The position numbers were made by a program, and so were the translations under genes. A DNA stretch of 64,000 nucleotides from Xestospongia muta. Lineage: Eukaryota > Porifera > Demospongiae > Haplosclerida > Petrosiidae. The stretch lies in contig OY848917.1 in NCBI GenBank assembly GCA_963693285.1, forward strand, positions 30,143,245 to 30,207,244, in the 5' to 3' direction. Below are positions 47,301-56,400 of this stretch, piece after piece (the first letter of the stretch is position 1; every line of letters starts with the position of its first letter). The notes below the pieces were generated by a model, which saw only the letters and a list, made by a program, of their open reading frames with translations, searched no databases and was not told where the DNA came from.

Positions 47301-50244
47301 GTGATAACATACTTTATTAGCAATATCAGGTCTAGCACCACCTTGTAACAGTAATTGTACTGAGTTAGAATGATCCTCAACAGTATCGCATGACCAATAA
47401 AGTGATGTTTCTCCATCCTATATACATATACAGTAATATTAACATCAAAGACATAATATATCGTGAATACTTTTACATTATATTAACATTTGTTAGTATA
47501 TACAAGTACATACATTATATACAACAAGTACTGTATAATAATAAGGAGGTGGAGTCAAGAGATATAACAAGTGAAATATTTGTTCATTTTTGTAGAGGCA
47601 GTATTACTATTATCATTGAGGTTGAGGATATAACAACAAGAAAATTCATGAAATAGGAGAGATGTTTATAATATCATCTTAAGAACACATAGTACTGTCC
47701 TATTCACATAAATACACTGATTAATGATGGAAATTAGATATATAACCAACTGTGAGTGTTAATTGAGTTAATTTGTAGAAGGAGGCTATATTGATGATGA
47801 CATTAAAATAACGCTGGTGTTTGTGTGTTTAAGTAATTCTCAAGATTTGAGATAATAACATAACAATAGTATAATCTGGAGATCTTTTATTTAGTTTTAT
47901 AACTTGTTCTTCATAATTGTAACAGAAGACTATAATTAACTAGTCTCAGTACCAGTCAATGAATAATATGTGATTATCTCATTTGATGTTTGTAGACATG
48001 TATTAACTGATATCAGCTCATATATTCAATTCAATATTGTATGCTGTTTAGTGTCTAAAAGGCTAAATCCACGTTTGCATTTTGTGGTCAGTTTGCAACA
48101 TAATTAAGTTAACCACACCCACCTAAAATTTGTACATGGAAATTTTAATAACCAAAAATTAAGAATAATGGAATGAACAGTCTTCAATTAAATAATATAT
48201 ATTATACATTATACATACTTCAATTACAGTGACAATATAATACTACAAACAACAGTTCACTGTAATAGTCATATATAACAATATGGAGTATAATAGACAT
48301 GTACTTATCATATATTTATAATATAACTACATGTACTAGAATAATTTATAATATATAATATAAATACTCACCTCATCTTGTATATTAGGGTCTGCACCAA
48401 TACCAAGTAAATAACTGATGATATGATTCTGTCCATTATAAGCAGCAGTATGTAACATAGTATAGCCATACTAAATAGAGACAGAGAAACCAACATATAA
48501 TTTTTATATAATTGTAGATATCATATAACATGGATCTATTTATCAGATAATTGTGACATCATTTACAGTTTACTTCAATGTGATGTTATTTTAGAACTGT
48601 CTTTGATATTGTGACAGATTCTCTCAACAGTGGAATGTCCATAAAGTGAACACAATAACATTAACGACAGCTATCTCTTATAGAGAGGTCTCTTGAGCTC
48701 AGAGGTTAGAACAAAATATTTACAAATATATCTACATTATATGCTTGTTTTACTGATCAACTTTACTTTCAAATTAGCTTCAACATCTCTTCTAAGGACA
48801 AAATAAGCTTAAACAAATTAAATTAAGAAAGAGAAACTGTAAAAATCATTTACAAATCCATACATTACATATACTAAGGTCACTGGGAATAAACTAGACA
48901 CATCCACTGTCTGTTATAAGAGGTAACATTGTATGTGCTAGAAATTTCTGGAGTCAGAAAAGTATTATCATTTAAAAACAAAAGTGTCTCAATTTGAGAG
49001 TGCAATTCCATTATAGTCAAAGTAATTGTCTGTAGTGTCTACTATTGGAAATGTCCATTATTAGTGGTTCCAATATATTTCATGTATAGTGTACTTCAAG
49101 TTAATGTAACAAATTAAAATGACTATAATAACTAATATTATTGATGATTAATATCCAATGCTTTACTCTCTATTTGTTAGTAGTTAAAAGCAATGATAAC
49201 TTAATAGAGTGACCACTGTATCATGTGATAAAACTTGTAACAGTAGACTCAGTACTTTAGACTCTAATATGTAATAACAAGAACTTATTACTTTACTATT
49301 AAACAATGTCTATATGTCAGTAGTTATTATATGGTTGATATATTACTCACTTCATCTATAGCATTAACATGAACAGAACCATCTTCTATGGCATTCTTTA
49401 TTACATCAAGTTTACCAGTACGAGCTGCATCATAAAGAGGCTTCTCCTAATAAAATAAGAGACACATTATACATGAAATAACTGATAGTAGTATATTAGA
49501 AATATATCAGATATATATTACTAGACAACATAGATGATATGTAATCAATACATGTATCCATGTATATAATGTACATGTACTTTATTTATAGTCTACTCCT
49601 GTTTTATCTACTAATATTTAACTGATAATAACATGTACTAACATAATACAAGTTTACTTCAACATTATATAACATCATGTAGACAGTTATATAGTGACAA
49701 TAAATTAAATAATAACACTGTAGAGTTAATAACATTATAATTACATTAATTAGTTTAGTGAGGAATTCTAATTAAGACTATTTTGTATGCTATGAATATT
49801 ATTAATACTTTGGGTGTCCTCCAAAGGGTGTGTCAATAACATATCAGACAATATCTTAGACTACATATTAACAATATAACTGTCTATTTCTATATATTAT
49901 TATTCTATTGTTCTATGTAACTATTATCTAATACTACATGTAGTAATCACTGTCTCTATAATAATAGACCTAATATCAGAGTGTCTTTATTATCAGGACT
50001 AGTTTAATGTAACATCACTTGTATCACATACTGTCAAACTGTGAACTCAAACATACTAACATTGAACTATCACTATATAACAATATATATCTACTAAGTC
50101 AATGAAGTTAGTGACTGTAGTAATACATCAGTATATACTCCTATAGTCACATATACTAGGATCACTAAATGGTTCATACTATTAACACAACAGATATATA
50201 TATATACTGCACTCATTTACCAGTTTCATAGAAGGTACAGCCAT
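31175..50244 (-). CDS. Ankyrin-Roc-COR-death domain protein
   Basis: Twenty-one exons on the minus strand, from ATG at 50,244 (MAVPSMKL) to TAA at 31,175, give about 1,330 codons. Order: ankyrin repeats, Roc GTPase, COR domain, Ser/Thr-rich linker, death domain. This is the layout of DAPK1 without its kinase and calmodulin region; Roc-COR proteins are GTP-regulated scaffolds, and the death domain would recruit partners in cell-death or immune signalling. All exon joins keep frame, with one exception inside the large exon: a base is missing near 34,219 (DDK to TPMELV), and an in-frame TGA stands at 32,969-32,971. Exon 15 is 2,060 bases and would be 2,061, a multiple of three, with the missing base. 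The gene may be a recent pseudogene, an allele, or hit by assembly errors. Introns total most of the 19 kb and host other elements. Confidence 0.75.
31600..32159 (-). other. Linker micro-exons (exons 16-20)
   Basis: Exons 32,084-32,159 (76), 31,984-32,034 (51), 31,871-31,930 (60), 31,713-31,760 (48) and 31,600-31,659 (60) encode a Ser/Thr-rich spacer. The last four are all phase 1-1 and multiples of three, and they come in two similar pairs: ATDSSCPTTTVESTLG against TTDSSHLNTPVENTLG, each preceded by a short serine-rich exon (SSPSS, STPSS). Skipping any of them would keep frame, so they look like cassettes for alternative linker lengths. Confidence 0.7.
32270..34329 (-). other. Roc-COR exon with two lesions (exon 15)
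   Basis: It starts with a final ankyrin repeat (SGFTPLHYACSRGSVDAIKLLLSSG) and continues into a Roc GTPase: P-loop GNTTAGKSS at 34,096-34,070, DLAGHREYY (switch II) near 33,922, VVGSRLDE at the G4 position, then the COR region with PHHNTDMLIGFLRSLQFCHVI. A TGA at 32,969-32,971 separates GLGWCL from CPNPNQFLSTRFLHILLL, which continues open to the splice donor after NPF at 32,270. The domain past the stop has the usual COR-like C-terminal half, so the TGA falls inside conserved sequence, not at a natural end. Confidence 0.8.
34753..34882. repeat. Inverted-repeat element in intron 14
   Basis: AAATAATTCCATTTGATATCAATGA near 34,755 pairs with TCATTAACATCAAAGGGAATTATTT ending near 34,882, and GAGGTATCTATC pairs with GATAGATACCTC further in; a third GATACCTC lies between. 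It has the look of a small MITE. No coding potential is present. Confidence 0.6.
35292..35370. repeat. (TA)n then (ATA)n microsatellite
   Basis: About 54 bases of alternating TA are followed directly by about 25 bases of AATAAT repeats. It lies in an intron of the ankyrin-Roc-COR gene. Confidence 0.9.
35532..35741 (-). other. Unrecognised open frame in intron 14
   Basis: A 69-codon minus-strand frame (MKTVHKDLTSDHFVF, WLHQEAMMACLTEDNLNSFLNLSKM, EKWCLPTTCWYADGHP) has protein-like composition unlike the surrounding sequence, so it is likely a fragment of a lost gene or transposon. It is not in frame with the ankyrin exons through any clear splice site. No family is recognised. Confidence 0.25.
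35895..36290. repeat. Minisatellite, about 88-base unit
   Basis: About 4.5 copies of a unit containing GGTTATCATAGTATGTACATGGACACAATGTAT and GTTACCACCAATGGGTATATTGTA recur at 35,913, 36,001, 36,088, 36,178 and 36,266, so spacing is 87-90. Two overlapping minus-strand frames of about 80 codons run through it (CPCTYYDNH repeats), but the unit is not a constant multiple of three, so coding is unlikely. Confidence 0.85.
43116..43760 (+). mobile_element. Pogo/Tigger-like non-autonomous element
   Basis: The left end reads CTGTATAACAGTTTTTTTTCAAGGGCAGCATATTTCGC and the right end is its inverted, diverged copy (complement CTGTATAACAGTTTTTTTCGAGGCCAGTATATTTTGC), with TA on both sides. These ends fit the Tc1/mariner superfamily. 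Inside, 43,250-43,621 encodes a basic helix-turn-helix-like piece (KRRQYTKYSEYERAKVVKQVSEMGV), continuing in another frame as FADRLSKETIVCTWKKQYEQE. That is the N-terminal DNA-binding region of pogo-like transposases as seen in sponge elements; the DDE part is missing. It sits in intron 6 of the ankyrin-Roc-COR gene. Confidence 0.7.
44996..45451. mobile_element. hAT-like non-autonomous element, GC-rich
   Basis: CAGGGGCGGTTCTAGG at 44,996 and CCTAGAACCGCCCCTG ending at 45,451 are perfect 16-base terminal inverted repeats, flanked on both sides by ATGTC (44,991-44,995 and 45,452-45,456). CAGGGGCGG ends are typical of hAT elements; the usual duplication is 8 bases, so five is unusual. The interior is much richer in G and C than anything around it and encodes no recognisable protein. 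It lies in intron 5 of the ankyrin-Roc-COR gene. Confidence 0.8.
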
Positions 50245-50520
50245 TATCTTTTAGTATTGGTATCCTTGCTTTCTTTCATATGACAAGAAACCACACCTCC
50301 AAATTATTAATTAGTAATGACAGGAATTCATTATTAAATATTAAAATTAATTGATCATAAAGTGTAGTTAGTTACATCATAGTCAGCTTTAGCTGAAATT
50401 TATTACACATCTATTTTGATATGTGGTCAAATTATGTTTGTTAGATTTACAACAATTGGTTTGTTCTGTCTCAAGTGTTAAGCACTGTCTGTTCAATAGT
50501 ACCACTTGTTTGAGTAAACA

Positions 50521-50706
50521 TTAAACAAGACTTCCTTTTCTCCCACCTCTAATATCAAGGCTATAGTTGTGATCTAGTTCATTTTTGCAACTCTGAGATT
50601 TAAAAGCCTTCTCTTTCAGATGTAGTTGGTTCCATATCAATAGCATGTTCAGATCTGAAGATATAGATTCTGATAAAAGGACTCGTCCGTTTATTTGCAG
50701 TTTACC
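50521..50706 (-). CDS. Orphan terminal exon, unknown protein
   Basis: After an acceptor (ATAATGTAG, complement of 50,707-50,715) a 61-codon minus-strand frame runs to TAA at 50,521: GKLQINGRVLLSES, DLNMLLIWNQLHLKEKAF, LDHNYSLDIRGG. It looks like the last exon of a gene, but no preceding exon was found and it ends about 275 bases before the ankyrin-Roc-COR start codon. It could be an alternative upstream exon remnant or a fragment. No family is recognised. Confidence 0.3.
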   Translation of the reverse strand, partial: GKLQINGRVLLSESISSDLNMLLIWNQLHLKEKAFKSQSCKNELDHNYSLDIRGGRKGSLV

Positions 50707-51018
50707 CTACATTATAAATGATAAAGTATATAGTTACTAGTAATATAATACTAGATTAGTTTATGATGTTAATATAATAAAGAGGAACTGACAATGATAT
50801 ATTTATTGTTTTCTATTACAATAGACATATCACTATATTAGATATTACTACCTTATTTCTCATATTAATATGATATGTATCATTTTAATAATATAGATAA
50901 TATCTTGTACTTATAATATGATATATTGATTTTATATTATGTCACTTACTTACTTTAACTTGTCATAATATAATATTGAGTGATAATGTACTCTCTAGTC
51001 TAAGGAGAGAGAAAGAGT

Positions 51019-51022
<4 letters not shown>

Positions 51023-51062
<40 letters not shown>
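51023..51062. repeat. (GA)n microsatellite
   Basis: About 20 uninterrupted GA dinucleotides follow a looser GAGTGAGA start, between the two large signalling genes. Confidence 0.95.
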
Positions 51063-51064
<2 letters not shown>

Positions 51065-52002
51065 AGTCATATACATGCATAAAGTACTTTAAGTACATGT
51101 ATCTATCATAACATGTATTAGTATTCTATTATATAAAGTACTTTATAAGTATCTGTTTACATGTTAGTGGTTTTGTGGGTGTGTTTAAATAAGTGACTTA
51201 AGTCATTGTGGTAACACTACATTGTATAGTGTAGATAATACACATAATGATTATACAATACTAACATTTACTCAAGCTCATGTTAATACACTCATTGATA
51301 TTAGCTATCCCCAGTAGATTAACAAATCATGTGTCAGTTTTAAGTAATATAATAAATGCACTATAAATGGAAATTAATTTTATTTGAGAAATTATGAGTA
51401 TAACTATATGTTATGGTCATAGAGTTACTAATCAGGAAATCATATTTTTTGAATTATTATATATGTACTCTCTAGTCTAAATAGAGAGCTCACTTAATAC
51501 TATATCTAAATCCAAAAAGGTGAAAATAAAAGTCTTATACTCAAACCATTGGACACAACAATTGGAATGGACTGGTTTAGTAATGTTATTAAAAAAATAT
51601 TAATGAAATATTTTGTTCTGTTCAACATGCTAGTGATATTTTTTCATTTACCTTGAATGAAAACTACTAGATCTAATTTTGTTCCCTTATACTATTATGT
51701 AACCTTTATTTGCATTGAGAAAAGTTGATTTTCTTTACTGGAAATAATCTTATAATTTAACCACACAAGTTATCACAAAGTCACATCTCTTTTTTTACAC
51801 AGCAATACAGCATTTAGTTGTTGTCTATGACATAGTACAGTATCTACAATATAAGATATGTATTCTGTGTTTTCTTTTAAAATTGTGTTTCCTTTATTTC
51901 TGTACCACTACCTACAGGTAGTAATCCCAGTAATGTGGTTAAACAGAGTGTCCTGGTTCCAAAGACACTACCTATATATATTTATAATTGTCTAAAAGTT
52001 TT

Positions 52003-52580
52003 AATGTTAAACATTCTGAATTGGAGTTCAGTTTATTCCACTAGTCCAGTCTAGTGATTGTTGATAGCTTCAAAAGACATATTATATATTATTATTATTT
52101 CGTATAATATGTACATGTAATACATGTACTATATATTACTAATACATCTATTACAACTACTGTATAGTAGTGTCATGTAGTATAACATTAATACAATCTA
52201 TTTATTACAACTACTATATAGTAGTGTTATAAAATTGAGTATGAGTCTTTTTTATCTTTACATTTTAGATCTAGATATAGTACTGAGTAATACACTGTAG
52301 TGTTTATTGACATTACATCAGTTATAAGATCATACTACAAACTGATCATACTACAAACTATGTCTTTAATTAGTTTAGAAGACATAACAAGTTCAATGTT
52401 ATATAAACACTACAAAGACATTGATATTATACAACAGTACTAATTTCCTCCTAACACTGTAGCAATTAGGATGACTATTAATGGTTTCTCATGTTGAACA
52501 TTGATATTGTACTATACTACTTGATACATTAGTAAATAAACTAATTGAAGTGTACCCAAGTACAGTACAGGGAAAGAAAA
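52003..52580 (+). repeat. Duplicated block, copy 1
   Basis: From TTAAACATTCTGAATTGGAG to TACAGTACAGGGAAA this block is closely matched by 59,277-59,818, including GTCTTTAATTAGTTTAGAAGACATAAC and TATAAACACTACAAAGACATTG. It contains inverted TACTATATAGTAG-type palindromes. It is non-coding. Confidence 0.85.
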
Positions 52581-53464
52581 ATGTTAGTATCAACATTGAC
52601 ATTATTCAAGTGGTGTTATATTAAAAAACCTTTAATTAGTGTCATGCATGGTACACTAACTAATTGAAGAATTAACAAACAATAAATTCAAATAACAAAT
52701 CAATAAACAACATATAATAACAAATTACAAGTAAAAATTTTACATTAACATTTGACAAACTGTTCAAAAAATCTTGAATATTTAGATATACTTTGCTGAT
52801 TTTAAGCCATACACAGCCTCCAAAAAAGGCAAATACTACTAGTTTGTTGAGGATATGTGATATTAATCAAATAATATGTAGCAAAACATGAATGGATGGA
52901 TGTCATGAGGTTGGATATGTTAAAGATGTTTTTTCTCAACTACAACCATTAGTTTGTTCAGGCTGCTTAAATCCTCACCAAACACTCCAACAAATGGTTG
53001 TACTAAGTTAACTCTTCATCAATATCTAAATTTCTACCCTACTATGAAAGATATAATAATCACAAAACTATATATGACCTACTAAAAAGGTATTAGGAAC
53101 ATGTTTTTCTTTTCCCCTTTGGACAAGTACACACATTGCAATACTCAAATTGTATGCTACCACTTGTTCTAAGTAGGTATCAGTCAATTTAATTACATAC
53201 ACTTAAATTAACTAACTATTTACTAAGGCTGTCGATTTCTATAAATAGACATAATAATCTTTTCACCTTCTTTTAAGACTCTACTTCAGCATATGATATG
53301 ACTTACTGAGAAATATTCAGAAATTTTTGTAATAAAAATGTAATTTGTCCGATTTTGTCCTCAATATGCTATACAAGGAAATATGCTATTTATAGTACAC
53401 TTGTAATACTATTTATAGTTATATGCAGTCACACCCTTCTTTGACCTCCCAAGAAATATTGACT

Positions 53465-56400
53465 ATGGCCTCAAGTCTGAGTGAGTTAAAACTTAAGTTC
53501 CTTTTCTCATTTATAAATCTCATTTTCATTTTAGATGTTGCTAATTTGAAAGATATCATTGAAACTTTGAAGAAAGGTCTTTTCCCAAACCATCGCTGGT
53601 CTCCTCTTGGTCTACAACTGGGTCTATTACAACCTACTCTGTCAACCATTAAAGCAAACCATAAAGATGATGTGGAGAGTTGTCTTCAGGAATGTTTAAC
53701 TCTGTGGCTGAGTAAAGCTGACAAGGTGACTGAGAGTAGAGGTCCTACATGGGACTCATTAGCTGATGCCCTTCACAAAATAGGAGAAACTTTTGCTGCT
53801 GAAAAAATAATGGAATTTAGTGAGAAATTCAATGATAGATATGTTAGGACAGTTCACTTATTTTTTTCTTCGTTTGTTATAGAATTCTCCACTCCAGCTT
53901 GTCAAATGGTGCATAAACACACTGACAGACTCTCATCACTGACGCTTCCTGTGGAGATTGTTCAGATGTTACATGCAGAGAGAGTAATCTCTAAGGAGAT
54001 GTTAGATGAAGTCAATAGATTGGGAGGTGTACTAGGAGAAGGTCCATTGAAAGCACTGTGTACTATAGTACATGAAGAGCCAAACAAATTAAAGAAGTTC
54101 ACTAGTATATTATTGAAATCAGAAGAAGCGGTACAGATTGCTCAAGACATGCTCCAGGAGTATAGTAAATAAATTTACATATTGTTTGTTGTTACTTCCC
54201 ATTTGTTACACAGATCAAACATTTCCTTCCCAAGTCATAGTTCCAGCCACACGTCAATATGAGTTTGATCAAATGAGAGTGATCTTTGGAAATCTCTTTG
54301 ATGATGTTGCACCTCTCATTGAAGCTGGCATTCCTTCACTTGACAAACTGAAAAGGTACATTCGAAGGTGTTTCCAAGAACTAGAACCTAAATTGAGTAT
54401 GGCCAAATCATTCGATGATGTCATAGATATTGTTCAAGACTCGTGTACCATCATTAACATTTGCTGCTTAGAAGCTATCATCAATCGCTATAAAATCACT
54501 GAAGCTCAAAAGCTGATTACAGAATTCAAGAAACAAGTTGATGATTTTTGTCAGAATGTGAAAGCCGATATATGCCTTAAGCAAAACTTTAAGACAGCTT
54601 CATCTTCTCATCTCACTTGTGAAAGTATTGAGTTTGTTGTGGAATGGAAGACAAATGAATGCACACTCCGTCACATTAAAGGATTATTGACAAAGGCATT
54701 TGAAGATATGGCAAAATATGTCCAAGTTAGAGCAGTAAATGAAGGCAACTCCATCATTATCATTTGCTATGCTCCACTAAAGATGATGGATTTTCTGGTA
54801 ATGGTTGCCAAAAGCAACCTTGACTTACTTAAGGAAATGGGAGTCACTAAAGTCACTATTGGCTATCATATTATTTTTGATAAGTCTAAAAGGAGTGAGG
54901 TCAGAATTAAATTGTTTCTAAACAAAAATTATCTTATTACTTATAGGCGATGAGAGCTATTGAAGAGGATTTAAAGGATCTCAGACACAAACTGGAGTCA
55001 AGGAACACAATTATTAGAGAGATGACATCAGAAATGGATGATTTCAAACTGCAGCTTAGAAAGAGTGAAGGTCAGGCCAACCTTGAAGTAATAGATATGG
55101 TGTTAGTCGAGTACATTATGAAAAAAAGCACAAGAGACTATGTCTTGAATGTTTTCAATACACATTTTATCAGATTTATTTTTGTGTTTTTTGGTATAAC
55201 ATTTGATATTCTAACACTCTTAGAGACCTGACTTTATCAATTAGTACCACAATCAACAAACACTTAATTGATGTAACACATCTATCATGCAAATTAACTT
55301 TGTGGTACAATATGACCAACACTGTATAGCAGTGCCTTTTATACAATCATACATTGAACAATAAACTATTAAGAGTTCAAACATCCATCAGTAGATTGAG
55401 TCTATAAAGGAACGTACATACACCATTTAGTGCACTAGTGTATCAATAATAGTAGAATCTCTATGTCCTAGAGGCAGAAAATTATTTCATTAATTGAATA
55501 CTGTTGTTCTAGCTCTTTGTTGAATAATTGTACATAAATATTATGTGTAATTATTTTTGCTACTGTCAAATATTTTGTATAGATGAAAAACTAATGAAAG
55601 AAAGGGAGATTGAAGAAATGTACCAAGGAAAGAAAGGTAGTAATGTCTTATTCATGTAACACAGCTTGTATCACTGTATTGAACTCATATACTGTACATG
55701 TAGCTACAGAAGAGGAATTAAAGTTAGTGAAACAAATGTTAGAACAGAAACAAAGAGAGATTAATGACTTGACATCTTTGTTAGCAATGAAGGAAGGTAA
55801 GAAATCTGATGTAATGATGAATTTTGTGATACTTTTAACATTTTATATCAACAATAAATGCTTCTCTATAGTTCTTGAAGAGGAACTAGACACACTTAAA
55901 AACAAAATACTAGAAATGTCTAGTCTCACAGAAACTAAAGGTAAGCTCTTAACAACAAGTACAATGTACACACTTGTTTTCTCTTGTTTATAGAGTCTGA
56001 GTTGAAACAATTGTTACAAGCAAGTACTAAAATGAACAGAGCAAAACTTTTACAGATAGAACAGTTAACAAATACTATCAAGGAAAAAGAAAGTGAGACG
56101 TTAATAATGTACACATTATTGTATTAATGAGATATTCCATAGTCTTTGAGAAGGAGTTATTGTCAGTGTCTGTTGAGAGACAAGGAGAGATAGAGACACT
56201 ACAAGAAATAATAACAACATTGACATTACAGCTAAGAGAGAGAGACAAACAGATTAAGGAGTTAAAGCAAAGCTTGAAAGGTAACTGATATTAGTGGATA
56301 ATTGTTACTTCTCATTATATGACATTGTTACTAAATTTAGCATTTATACAAAAGCCTCAGAAACCATTAACTGATGAAGGACTTCGTAAGTCTACCCAAG

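Larger units (their letters stand above)
36561..49446 (-). other. Ankyrin-repeat exons 2-14
   Basis: Thirteen phase-0 exons, most exactly 99 bases, each encode one ankyrin-type repeat: 49,351-49,446; 48,372-48,470; 47,313-47,417; 46,170-46,268; 44,108-44,206; 41,114-41,212; 40,591-40,692; 40,253-40,345; 39,676-39,774; 38,651-38,749; 38,094-38,192; 37,417-37,515; 36,561-36,659. Typical peptides are DGKTPLYIACANGHDKVVQVLLDYG and NGETALYVAAENNYTNIALLLIERG. Exons at 38,094 and 39,676 are near-identical, as are 37,417 and 38,651, with matching intron sequence. Exon 40,253-40,345 is shorter and lacks the TPLH motif. Confidence 0.85.
50707..53464. other. Intergenic region between two death-domain genes
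   Basis: No gene is recognised between the orphan exon and the start of the plus-strand gene. The two large genes are divergent here, so promoters for both probably lie within 50,245-53,464. It contains a duplicated block (52,003-52,580, copy at 59,277-59,818) and a second one (53,257-53,345, copy at 60,336-60,430). Confidence 0.6.

Noticed and set aside
53423..53464. Upstream ATG at 53,423 as the start of the death-domain gene
   Set aside because: The ORF from it reads through the first intron; the ATG at 53,465 gives a short first exon with a proper donor and frame.
54138..54213. Signal-peptide-like stretch CLLLLPICYT before exon 4
   Set aside because: It is intron sequence between a GT donor at 54,165 and an AG acceptor at 54,213.
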